Positions 41,144 to 49,100 of a DNA stretch of 51,582 bases are shown here, piece after piece; the first letter of the stretch is position 1; every line of letters starts with the position of its first letter. The notes under the pieces were generated by a model. The model was not told the DNA's origin. It did not search any database and saw only the letters and a list, made by a program, of their open reading frames with translations. Source of the stretch: Streptosporangiaceae bacterium (lineage in GTDB: Bacteria; Actinomycetota; Actinomycetes; Streptosporangiales; Streptosporangiaceae); NCBI GenBank assembly GCA_030041135.1, contig JASHOL010000221.1, positions 1 to 51,582 on the forward strand. The letters are read 5' to 3'. Both the position numbers and the translations under genes were made by a program.

Positions 41144-42820
41144 TCAGTCGGCGGCGGCAGCTCCCGAGTTGCTCTGCCTTTGCGACCTGCGGCGGCGAGG
41201 CCGTTGCACCGTCTGCGAGCCACCGGCTGCGGCCTCTGCCGACGCGGTCCGGGCCGTACCTGCGGCCGTCTCGGACTCATGCCCGCCCGGCTGGGCGGGC
41301 GCGCGCTGAGCCGTATTGTGCTGGGCCGGGGCTGCCCCGTCCGTACCGGGGCGCGTCAGCTGGCCGCCCCTGGTGCGGCGGCGCGATCGCTGGCTGCGCT
41401 GCCGGGGCTGGCGCCCGCCGTCGCCGACGGGCTGCCGGTCGTGACGGCCGAGATGGCCGGCGTCAGCGTGGCGAGTGCGCGAGTTGTTGCGCGACCGGGT
41501 CTTCCCGGTTTCGCCGATGTCCTCGAGGTCCTCTGCTTCCAGCCCGGCCCGGTCGCGCTGGGCTCGGGGCAGCACGCTACCCGCGGTCCTCGGGATCCGA
41601 AGGGCGGCGTACAGGTGATCCGACGTAGAGTACGTCTCGGCCGGATCAGCAAAGCCCAAGTTCAGGGCTTCGTTGATCGTGTTCCAGCGGTGCAGGTCGT
41701 TCCAGTCAACGAACGTGACGGCAACGCCGTCCCGGCCAGCCCGGCCGGTCCGGCCGATGCGGTGCAGGTAAGCCTTCTCGTCTTCTGGGCACTCATAGTT
41801 GACCACGTGAGTGACGTCGTCTACGTCAAGGCCGCGGGCGGCCACGTCTGTCGCCACGAGGACGTCGACCTTGCCTGACCGGAAGGCGCGCATCGCGCGT
41901 TCGCGCTGGCCCTGGCCCAAGTCCCCGTGCACCGCGGCGGCAGCGAACCCCTTCGCGGTCAGCGAGCTGGCGACCTGATCAGCCGACCGCTTCGTCCGGC
42001 TGAAGACGATCGTCAGGCCGCGGCCCTCGGCCTGCAGGACGCGGGCCAGCACCTCGATCTTGTCCATCTGATGGGCCCGGAACACATGCTGTTCGGTGGT
42101 CGGCACGTGGGCCGGCTCGTCGTGCTGCTCGGCCCGGATGTGCGTCGGTCGGCTGAGATACCTTCTGGCCAGGGTGACGATCTCACCGGGCATGGTGGCC
42201 GAGAACAGCATCGTCTGCCTGGCCGGCGGCGTCAGCTGCAAGATCCGCTCCACGTCGGGCAAGAACCCGAGGTCGAGCATCTTGTCCGCCTCGTCCAGGA
42301 CCAGCGCCCGGACCCGGCCGAGCTTGAGATGGCCCTGACGGCTGAGGTCGAGCAGGCGCCCCGGCGTGCCGACCACGATGTCGACCGTGGCCAGCGCGTC
42401 TATCTGGGGCTCATAGGCCCGGCCGCCGTAAAGCGTCACCACGTTCACGTCGATCCTGCCGCCCGCCATTCGCAGGTCGTCAGCCACCTGGATGGCCAGC
42501 TCTCTGGTCGGCACGACGACGAGGGCTCGGGGCGAGGCCGGCTCCCTCGGCACGTCGTGGATGCGCTCGAGGATCGGGACGCCGAACGCGAGGGTCTTGC
42601 CCGTACCAGTCCTGGCCTGGCCGATCAGGTCGTGTCCCTCCAAGGCGATCGGAAGGGTCAGCGCCTGGATCGGAAAGGCGGTGACGATGCCCTCAGCCTC
42701 CAAGGCAGCGCAGATCGGCTCGGCGATGCCGAAATCGCGGAATGCTTTATCGCTGCTGGGCAGCGGCGCGATCTCCGTCTCCGGGGTCTGGTTGTCATCT
42801 ATGGTCGTGTACGCAGTCAG
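41144..42820 (-). CDS. rhlE: DEAD-box RNA helicase RhlE-type, probable CTG start
   Basis: About 558 aa. Q motif FRDFGIAEPICAALEAEGIV, then TAFPIQALTLPIAL; I: ARTGTGKT; Ia: PTRELAIQV; Ib: TPGRLLDL; II: VLDEADKMLD; III: LFSATMP; IV: LTIVFSRTKRSADQ; V: DVLVATDVAARGLDVDD; VI: HRIGRTGRAGRDG. The C-terminal ~160 residues are Arg/Gln/Gly-rich, typical of RhlE tails that bind RNA. The first ATG/GTG/TTG in frame (TTG 42703) falls inside the Q motif. The frame stays open to a TGA at 42836-42838, with GGAGG (42830-42834) 9 nt before a CTG at 42820; I choose CTG. Gene order with ferritin-like, DUF3107 and TetR genes matches Rv3208-Rv3211. Confidence 0.85.
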   Translation of the reverse strand: MTAYTTIDDNQTPETEIAPLPSSDKAFRDFGIAEPICAALEAEGIVTAFPIQALTLPIALEGHDLIGQARTGTGKTLAFGVPILERIHDVPREPASPRALVVVPTRELAIQVADDLRMAGGRIDVNVVTLYGGRAYEPQIDALATVDIVVGTPGRLLDLSRQGHLKLGRVRALVLDEADKMLDLGFLPDVERILQLTPPARQTMLFSATMPGEIVTLARRYLSRPTHIRAEQHDEPAHVPTTEQHVFRAHQMDKIEVLARVLQAEGRGLTIVFSRTKRSADQVASSLTAKGFAAAAVHGDLGQGQRERAMRAFRSGKVDVLVATDVAARGLDVDDVTHVVNYECPEDEKAYLHRIGRTGRAGRDGVAVTFVDWNDLHRWNTINEALNLGFADPAETYSTSDHLYAALRIPRTAGSVLPRAQRDRAGLEAEDLEDIGETGKTRSRNNSRTRHADAGHLGRHDRQPVGDGGRQPRQRSQRSRRRTRGGQLTRPGTDGAAPAQHNTAQRAPAQPGGHESETAAGTARTASAEAAAGGSQTVQRPRRRRSQRQSNSGAAAAD

Positions 42821-43152
42821 GGCTTTCCGCCTCCATCAATGGCCCGCGACCGGCAGCCTCGCAGAATGCCGCCGCCTGCTGTCGCGGGAATGCATATCGC
42901 TCTCCTGCGCGGCGGGCACCGCCGCAGCGCAGCGGCAGCCGCGCACTCGCGAAGGAGAAGTAGCGCGCCGTCTTCCGGGCGTTTGCCTCAGTGATCGTCA
43001 CGCTGAGCTATCTGTATAACGTTTCCGGGGGCCTGTCACATTCCTCATGTGGATCGCGTCACAGTGTAGCAAGAGCGACTTCGTGCACTTGGGAAGCGCT
43101 CCGGTGGAACCGTTACCGGCCTTCGGACGTGGCGGATTGTTACGCTTCGCAG
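42821..43152. other. Divergent leader region between rhlE and the ferritin-like gene, with an overlapping small frame
   Basis: 332 bp. On the minus strand an open frame runs from GTG 43001 to 42795, overlapping the start of rhlE by 26 bp and containing an internal ATG at 42837. Its 68 residues have no family. The plus strand carries TACGCT (43141-43146), 6 nt before the ferritin-like GTG. RhlE-type helicase genes often have long regulated leaders. Confidence 0.35.
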
Positions 43153-43833
43153 GTGGGTCACGACGAGCAGGATCCAGTGCCGGGCGAGCCTCTCGCCGAA
43201 GGCGTGCTCGACCTGCTCGGGCTGCTGGCGTACGCCTCGCTGACTGCTTTCTTCCGGATCTCCGACGATGCCGCTCTGGCGCTGTCGCTGCCCGACAAGA
43301 CCGCGCTGGCCGAGCTGGCGGTAGCAGAGTTCGGCCACTTCCAGCTGCTACGCGACCGCATCGAGGAACTAGCGGCGGATCCGACGACGGTCATGCAGCC
43401 GTTCGTGGGGCCGATTGACGCCTTTCACGCCAGGACGGCGCCGTCGGACTGGCTAGAGGGTCTGGTTAAGGCCTACGTCGGCGACGAGATAGCGGCTGAC
43501 TTCTACCGGGCGGTCGCGCGAGTGCTCGACCCGGCCAGTCAGCAGCTCGTCCTGGCCGTGCTCGCCGATACCGGCAAGACGGAGTTCATCGTGGCCAGGG
43601 TTCGCGAGGCCATCGAGGCCGACCCGCGGGTCGCGGGCCGGCTTGGGCTCTGGGCCCGCCGGCTCGTCGGTGAGGCGCTCGGCCAGGCTCAGCGAGTCGC
43701 GGCCGATCGCGAGCCGCTGGCGCGGCTTCTCGTCGGTGATGCCACAAGCCAGCTCGGGGATATTGGTCGGATGTTCGCCCAGCTCACCGATGCGCATGCG
43801 GCCCGGATGGCCGCTCTGGGCCTAGCGGACTAG
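43153..43833 (+). CDS. Ferritin-like fold protein
   Basis: 226 aa from GTG 43153 (VGHDEQDPVPGEPLAEGVLD). The helices carry the four-helix pattern with LAELAVAEFGHFQLLRDRIE (an ExxH-like metal pair), GDEIAADFYRAVARVLD, and DTGKTEFIVARVREAIEADP. The family is the actinobacterial ferritin-like domain group often encoded beside rhlE. No ribosome site; TACGCT (43141-43146) ends 6 nt before the GTG. A diiron or related centre is possible. Function unknown. Confidence 0.8.
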   Translation: MGHDEQDPVPGEPLAEGVLDLLGLLAYASLTAFFRISDDAALALSLPDKTALAELAVAEFGHFQLLRDRIEELAADPTTVMQPFVGPIDAFHARTAPSDWLEGLVKAYVGDEIAADFYRAVARVLDPASQQLVLAVLADTGKTEFIVARVREAIEADPRVAGRLGLWARRLVGEALGQAQRVAADREPLARLLVGDATSQLGDIGRMFAQLTDAHAARMAALGLAD

Positions 43834-43993
43834 CCCAGCGGGCTTGCCTGCAGGCTGTCGCATGCCCTGTAAGTTTTCCCCTGCATACCAGGTCAAAGCG
43901 ACCGGGAAGCGGAGAACGTGCAAGGGCGGCGTCGGATAACGTACCGGGAGTCGGCGCGGACTGGCCTGGCAGGGCTCGCGGGCTTGGCTGCCG

Positions 43994-44218
43994 CTACAGG
44001 CTGCTGAACCCCACCCGGCGCGGCTCGGTCCCGCCGAACTCAACGTAGGCGATCTTGTCCGCGGGCACGAGAACCCGGCCGCCCTTGTCGTCGGTCAGCG
44101 TGAACATCCCGCCTTCCTTGACCGCGACCTTGAGCGCGTCTTCCACCTCGTCCGCTGCCTCGTTCGTCTCCAGGACGAGTTCGCGCGGCGCGGACTGTAT
44201 CCCGATCTTGACTTCCAC
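43994..44218 (-). CDS. DUF3107 protein (TB9.4-like)
   Basis: 74 aa from GTG 44218, with GGAGA 4-5 nt upstream. Sequence VEVKIGIQSAPRELVLETNE, then AADEVEDALKVAVKEGGMFT and the end VPADKIAYVEFGGTEPRRVG is a full match to the DUF3107 family. In M. tuberculosis the same small gene (Rv3208A) lies next to the TetR gene Rv3208. No TM. Role unknown. Confidence 0.9.
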   Translation of the reverse strand: MEVKIGIQSAPRELVLETNEAADEVEDALKVAVKEGGMFTLTDDKGGRVLVPADKIAYVEFGGTEPRRVGFSSL

Positions 44219-44362
44219 GGCTCTCCTAACCTCGGACCTTACGAGGCTAACCGGCAAGGTCGCAGGACGGGCTGGACCCAGCCCCGGACGCGCTACGCCG
44301 CGAGCGAAAAGGCTCTGCGCCGCTCGCGAGTTGGCGGCCGCGGAGCGGCTGGCGGCCGAGGG

Positions 44363-44989
44363 TCAGGCAGAGAGCGGCCAGTCGCTGATACCGCGCCAGG
44401 CGAGCCTGGCGATCAGCTGCTCCGCGGCGTTCTTCGGAATTGCCTGATTTGTGCTCAGCCAGTAGCGCGCGCTCACCTGTGCCATGCCGACCAGTGCCAT
44501 GCCCAGCAGATGAGCTTCCTCATTGCTGACGCCGGCATCTTCGCGAATAAACCGGCTCACCATGTCGGCGCACTCGTACATAGCGCGTTCCACGCGGGCG
44601 CGCACCGCTGGCTCGTTGCTCAGGTCGGACTCGAAAACCAGCCGGAACGCCTCTCTGGCATCGGCGACGTAGTCGTAGAACGCCTTGAACGTGGCAGGCA
44701 CCCGCTGGCGGTTGTCAGACGTCGATGACAGCGCCTCACTCATGATCTTGACGAGCTCGTTCGCGCTTTCGTCAAGCAGCGCCAGGTAAAGCTCGAGCTT
44801 GCCAGGGAAGTGCTGGTAGAGCACGGGCTTGCTGACGCCGGCGCGTTCGGCGATCTCGTCCATCGCTGCCGCGTGGTAGCCCTGAGCCACGAAGACGTCG
44901 CGAGCCGCCCCGAGTAGCTGCAGCCGGCGCGCAGGCCGCGGCATGCGCGTGCTTGCGGGCCTGGCCTGGGGCGATGCGGTCACATTCAC
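44363..44989 (-). CDS. TetR-family transcriptional regulator
   Basis: 208 aa. HTH: RRLQLLGAARDVFVAQGYHA, then AAMDEIAERAGVSKPVLYQH followed by FPGKLELYLALLDE. The ligand-binding part has ATFKAFYDYVADAREAFRLV and MALVGMAQVSARYWL. It resembles Rv3208 in place and type, which neighbours DUF3107 and rhlE. GTG start at 44989; ATG codons further in are weaker. The ligand is unknown. Confidence 0.9.
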   Translation of the reverse strand: MNVTASPQARPASTRMPRPARRLQLLGAARDVFVAQGYHAAAMDEIAERAGVSKPVLYQHFPGKLELYLALLDESANELVKIMSEALSSTSDNRQRVPATFKAFYDYVADAREAFRLVFESDLSNEPAVRARVERAMYECADMVSRFIREDAGVSNEEAHLLGMALVGMAQVSARYWLSTNQAIPKNAAEQLIARLAWRGISDWPLSA

Positions 44990-45069
44990 TCCGGAAGTGG
45001 TGCTGTCCGCGACGCGAGTGCGCCGCGATGTTCTTGCAATCCTACGTCCGGGTAGCTTGCCGAGTCCTG

Positions 45070-45243
45070 CTAGCGGTACTCGTCGTCGTCGAGGCTCAGC
45101 TCACGGGCCTGTTCGGCCCGGTCGGCCGCGCTAGCCTCGAGCGGGAACTCGCCGAGTTCGTCGGCGTCGCCCGGCCCCGGGATTGCGTCCTGGTCCTGCT
45201 CCGCCGCGTCGGCATCCGGTGCCTCAAGTCCCATGTCACTCAT
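45070..45243 (-). CDS. Small acidic actinobacterial protein, 57 aa
   Basis: ATG 45243 has GGGAGGAT 5 nt upstream. Sequence MSDMGLEAPDADAAEQDQDA, then LGEFPLEASAADRAEQAREL and the final SLDDDEYR. The ending, an LEASxADxAEQ segment followed by an acidic (D/E)DEYR, recurs in small proteins of many actinomycetes. No TM and no Cys. Likely a soluble protein of unknown role. Confidence 0.65.
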   Translation of the reverse strand: MSDMGLEAPDADAAEQDQDAIPGPGDADELGEFPLEASAADRAEQARELSLDDDEYR

Positions 45244-45361
45244 CCGGATCCTCCCGTCATTGCGGCAATCGAACATATTGCCGAAAGACAAAATGCGGAC
45301 AACACTGGTTCTATCAGTACCCGGCCTTGGGACTGACATCCGCGCGGCATCCGAGACCATA

Positions 45362-45397
45362 ATCAGTAGCGCCAGTGCTATCAGTAGCGACAGTGCC
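45362..45397. repeat. 18-bp tandem direct repeat in the ku upstream region
   Basis: ATCAGTAGCGCCAGTGCT at 45362-45379 and ATCAGTAGCGACAGTGCC at 45380-45397, 16 of 18 identical, head to tail, 20 bp before the ku ATG. The region upstream also has a lone CTATCAGTAC near 45312. It may be part of the ku promoter or an operator. Confidence 0.6.
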
Positions 45398-45416
45398 GCC
45401 AGGGTAGGGAGAAGTC

Positions 45417-46637
45417 ATGCACAGCATGTGGAAGGGGGCAGTTTCCTTCGGGCTGGTCATGATCCCGGTGAAACTCTACGCCGCCACAGAGCAGAAGGAC
45501 ATCGCGTTCCGGCAGGTGCACAGGGAGGATGGCGGACGAATCAGGTTCCGCCGGTTCTGCTCGATCGAGGACGTCGAAGTGGCCTACGAGGATGTCGCGA
45601 AGGGCTACGAGTTGCCTGGCGGCGAGATCGTCATCCTGACCGAAGAGGACATGGCGGAACTGCCGCTGCCGACGACCAAGAGCATCGAGGTCGTGCAGTT
45701 CACCCCGGCTGAGCAGCTCGATCCCATCCTGTTTAACCGCAGCTACTATGTGGAGCCCGAGGCCGCCGGAGTCCGTGCGTACTGCCTGCTCAGGGATGCG
45801 CTTGAGGACTCGGGCAAGATCGCCATCGCCCAGGTAGCGCTGCGCCAGCGCGAGTCGCTGGCCATTCTCCGGGTGCGCGATGACGTGCTCGTGCTTGAGA
45901 CGTTGCTGTGGCCGGATGAGGTCCGCGTGCCCGCATTCGGATTCCTCGACGACGACATCGAGGTGCGCCCGCAGGAACTGCGGATGGCCAGTTCGCTCAT
46001 CGAGTCGATGACGGTGGATTTCGACCCGGACGAGTATCACGACAGTTATCGCGAGGCTCTGCAGGAACTCGTCAACGCCAAGGTTGAGGGGCGTCAGGTC
46101 GTTCAGCCTGAAACGGAGGCGCAGCCGTCGGGCGAGACATCCAGCCTCGCGGATGCTCTGCGCGCCAGCCTGGCCGCCGCCCGTGGCGGTCGCCTTGGCA
46201 GCGTGCCCGCCGCTACGTCTTCCGGTGCCGACGGCGACGAGGACGAGGACGCCACGGCGGGCTCGTCCCGCGCCAGGACGCGGTCGGCGGCAAGCGGCTC
46301 AAGCAGGACTAGCGCCAAGGCTGGCTCGTCGAGGACGAGCACAGCGAAGACGAGCACAGCAAAATCGCGCCCGGCTAAGGCAAGCACTGCGAAGGCCAGC
46401 ACAGAGAAGGCCAGCACAGAGAAGGCCGGCCCAGGGAAGACCGGCCGCGCTGAGACAAGCACGGCCAAGGCGGCCGGATCGGGTTCGCGGGCCAAGACCG
46501 CGGTTGCCAGAACCACGGGTGCCAAGACCAGGGCCGGCCAAGCGGGGGCAGCCGGCGGGACGGCTAAGACTGCCAGGACAAAGCGTGATGCCGAGGAGCC
46601 GGCCGCTGCACAGCGCCGGCCGCGGCGCGCAAGTTGA
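45417..46637 (+). CDS. ku: Ku, non-homologous end-joining DNA-end-binding protein
   Basis: 406 aa. ATG 45417 has GGGTAGGGAG upstream. The core Ku domain (1-250) opens MHSMWKGAVSFGLVMIPVKL, has FRQVHREDGGRIRFRRFCSI and GYELPGGEIVILTEEDMAEL, and ends MTVDFDPDEYHDSYREALQE. It rings broken DNA ends and recruits ligase D. The C-terminal 130 residues are unusually long and Ala/Ser/Thr/Lys-rich, with repeated KASTEK and KTSTAK units, visible also as near-repeats in DNA at 46370-46440. Such basic tails in Ku proteins bind DNA. No ligD gene is in the window. Confidence 0.93.
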   Translation: MHSMWKGAVSFGLVMIPVKLYAATEQKDIAFRQVHREDGGRIRFRRFCSIEDVEVAYEDVAKGYELPGGEIVILTEEDMAELPLPTTKSIEVVQFTPAEQLDPILFNRSYYVEPEAAGVRAYCLLRDALEDSGKIAIAQVALRQRESLAILRVRDDVLVLETLLWPDEVRVPAFGFLDDDIEVRPQELRMASSLIESMTVDFDPDEYHDSYREALQELVNAKVEGRQVVQPETEAQPSGETSSLADALRASLAAARGGRLGSVPAATSSGADGDEDEDATAGSSRARTRSAASGSSRTSAKAGSSRTSTAKTSTAKSRPAKASTAKASTEKASTEKAGPGKTGRAETSTAKAAGSGSRAKTAVARTTGAKTRAGQAGAAGGTAKTARTKRDAEEPAAAQRRPRRAS

Positions 46638-46788
46638 GCGGCGGTGCGTGAGCCACCTGCGGTGCGCGACCTGAGCCGCAGCGTGACTGAGGTGCGGCCT
46701 GCCTCGCAGTCGCCGGGCCGCGTGAGCGTGCCACGAGAGTTCGGGCGCGGGATAACCGCCCCACTACCGCCGAGTACGCTCTGACAGC

Positions 46789-47883
46789 ATGACCGATCGG
46801 AACGTGCCGAATACTGGCGTGACGCTTAGTCCTGATGGCCCGCACGCGGCGCTGAAGGGCGGCGGCCGGGCTCTCAACGGCAGCGCGCCGAGTGACGGCA
46901 GCGTCGCGCCGGGCGGCAGGGTCGCGCCGATATCGGCATGGCCGGGCGAGCCGGTGCCGTTGCTCGCCGGCGAGGTGTTCGTCCGCGCCGCCCCGGCTCG
47001 GCACGACGCCGAGCCCGCGCTCTTCGTGCACGGCCTTGGCGGCTCGGCCGCGAACTGGACCGACCTGATGGACCTGCTTCGCCAGCCCGATGCGCTCGGT
47101 CCGGGGACCGCGGGCATGGCCGGTGAAGCGATTGACCTCCCCGGATTCGGCTTCTCGCCCCCTCCGCCCGACGGGGACTACTCGCTGGCCGCGCGGGCCG
47201 AGGCCGTGATCGAGCTGATCGAGCGGCGGAGCAACTGGCCGGTCCATCTCATCGGCAACTCGATGGGCGGCGCGATCTCGACTCGGATCGCGGCCAGGCG
47301 TCCCGAGCTTGTCCGGACCCTGACGCTCATCTCTCCTGCCCTGCCCGACCTCCGGCCGCGGCTGCTGCCGGCCAGGCTCGCGCTAGTCAGCGCGCCCGGC
47401 ATCGGCCGGATGGTGATAGACCACTTCCGGCAGCTGCCGCCCGAGCGCCGTACGGAGATGTCCGTCCGCGACCTGTATGCCGACCCGAGCCGGATGGAGC
47501 CGGAGCGCCGGGCCGAGGCGATAGCCGAGCTCATCCGCCGCGATGACCTCGGCTATGCCACCGAAGTGCAGCTGAACTCGGGCCGGGCGCTGGTAGCAGA
47601 ATATGTTCGCCGCGGTCCTGGGTCGCTGTGGTGGGACGCGGCCAGGGTGAGCGCACCAACGCTCGTGATCCACGGCAGCCATGACCGCCTGGTCAACCCG
47701 TCGACGGCGGGCCGCGCCGCCAGGACCTTCAAGTGGTGCCGGGTTGTCGTGCTGTCGGGGGTCGGCCACGTGGCGATGATGGAGCGCCCAGACCTGGTCG
47801 CCGCCGAGATGCGCGGGTTCCTGGCCACCGCAGAGGCGATCGCGACCAATGACAGTGCCGGCGCGGTGCAGCCTGGCCGCTGA
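46789..47883 (+). CDS. Alpha/beta hydrolase
   Basis: 364 aa. Core: EPALFVHGLGGSAANWTDLM, EAIDLPGFGFSPPP, nucleophile elbow VHLIGNSMGGAISTRIAARR, PALPDLRPRLLPA, VIHGSHDRLVNPSTA and LSGVGHVAMMERPDLV. The first 60 residues are a disordered extension. ATG 46789 has TACGCT (46775-46780) 8 nt before and no ribosome site; leaderless is likely. It precedes nagA by 12 bp, so it may be cotranscribed. Substrate unknown. Confidence 0.85.
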   Translation: MTDRNVPNTGVTLSPDGPHAALKGGGRALNGSAPSDGSVAPGGRVAPISAWPGEPVPLLAGEVFVRAAPARHDAEPALFVHGLGGSAANWTDLMDLLRQPDALGPGTAGMAGEAIDLPGFGFSPPPPDGDYSLAARAEAVIELIERRSNWPVHLIGNSMGGAISTRIAARRPELVRTLTLISPALPDLRPRLLPARLALVSAPGIGRMVIDHFRQLPPERRTEMSVRDLYADPSRMEPERRAEAIAELIRRDDLGYATEVQLNSGRALVAEYVRRGPGSLWWDAARVSAPTLVIHGSHDRLVNPSTAGRAARTFKWCRVVVLSGVGHVAMMERPDLVAAEMRGFLATAEAIATNDSAGAVQPGR

Positions 47884-47895
47884 CCTCTCTACATC

Positions 47896-49080
47896 ATGAT
47901 CATCAGCGCCCCGAGCGTGGAGACGGCCGAGGCCGGAGCCGAGCCCGTTCCCGGAAGTTACGTCGTTATCGACGGCGGCACCGTGACCGCGGTCGGGGCG
48001 GGCGAGCCGCCTCAGCCCGCCGATGTCGTGCTGCCAGAAGGCGTGCTCGTACCAGGGTTGGTTGACCTGCAAGTCAACGGCTATTACGGCGTCGAGTTCC
48101 AGGTCGCTGACTCCGGCAGCTGGGCGAGCGTGGCCCGCCGGCTGCCCGAGACGGGGACCACAGCGTTCCTTCCGACGATGATCACCGCTCCGGTCGGCGA
48201 CCTGGCTGCGGCGGTGGCCGGCGCGGCGGAGTTCCTGCCATCGCTGAGCGACGGCGCACGGGTGCTCGGAGTGCATGTGGAGGGCCCGTTCATCTCCCTG
48301 GCCCGGCGCGGCGCGCACAACCCGGCGTACATCACCGACCCGACCCCGGCCGCCGTCACCCAGCTACTGGCGGCCGGCCGAGGCGCCCTGCGCCTGGTCA
48401 CCCTCGCACCGGAACTGCCGGGCGCGCTGGCCGCGATCAGCGAACTGTCGGCGGCCGGCGTGCTAGTCAGCGTCGGGCATAGCGACGCCACGGCCCGCCA
48501 GGTCGCGGCGGCGAGCGCGGCCGGAGCGCGGAAGGTGACGCATTTGTTCAACGCGCAGCGCGGGCTCGCCCAGCGTGAGCCGGGCGTGGTCGGCCAGGCG
48601 CTGACCGACCCGCTGCTGACCAGCGGCCTAGTCCTCGACCTACGGCACGTGGTGGCCGCGGTGGCCAAGATCGCGTTCGCTGCCGCTCCCGGCCGGATCG
48701 CCTTGGTCACCGACGCGGCCGCGTGCGCGGGCATGCCGCCGGGTGAATACCTGCTCGGCGGCGAGCCGATCACGCTGCCCGCGGGCAGCGGCGAGCCGCC
48801 GGTGCGTGCGGACGGCACCCTGGCTGGGTCGGCGCTTCGGATGGATCTGGCGGTCGCGAATGCGGTGTCGTGCGGCCTGCCGCTGGCGGCCGCGGTCGCC
48901 GCGGCCACCCGGATCCCGGCCGATCTCATCGGCCGTCCTGACCTCGGGCGCCTGGCTCCCGGCGCGGCCGCGGACATGGCCTGGCTGGGCGAGGATCTGG
49001 TAGCGAGGGCGACGTGGGTGGGCGGCCGGCTGGTGTATACCGACGGTGCCGCGGACACGCTCGCCGCGGTGGCGGCTTGA
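47896..49080 (+). CDS. nagA: N-acetylglucosamine-6-phosphate deacetylase
   Basis: 394 aa amidohydrolase that deacetylates GlcNAc-6-P to GlcN-6-P. Signatures: LVPGLVDLQVNGYYGVEFQV, GVHVEGPFISLARRGAHN with the metal Glu, VSVGHSDATARQV and VTHLFNAQRGLAQREPG with metal His residues, and LVTDAAACAGMPPGEYLLGG with the catalytic Asp. All family residues are present. The start is ATG 47896, 12 bp after the hydrolase gene; the SIS-domain gene follows. Confidence 0.92.
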   Translation: MIISAPSVETAEAGAEPVPGSYVVIDGGTVTAVGAGEPPQPADVVLPEGVLVPGLVDLQVNGYYGVEFQVADSGSWASVARRLPETGTTAFLPTMITAPVGDLAAAVAGAAEFLPSLSDGARVLGVHVEGPFISLARRGAHNPAYITDPTPAAVTQLLAAGRGALRLVTLAPELPGALAAISELSAAGVLVSVGHSDATARQVAAASAAGARKVTHLFNAQRGLAQREPGVVGQALTDPLLTSGLVLDLRHVVAAVAKIAFAAAPGRIALVTDAAACAGMPPGEYLLGGEPITLPAGSGEPPVRADGTLAGSALRMDLAVANAVSCGLPLAAAVAAATRIPADLIGRPDLGRLAPGAAADMAWLGEDLVARATWVGGRLVYTDGAADTLAAVAA

Positions 49081-49100
49081 GGGAAGGGATCAGGAAGAGC

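Noticed and set aside
46103-46525. Minus-strand hydrophobic frame opposite the Ku tail
   Set aside because: Arises from the Lys/Ala-rich repeat codons of ku on the other strand (VLALA patterns); not a gene.
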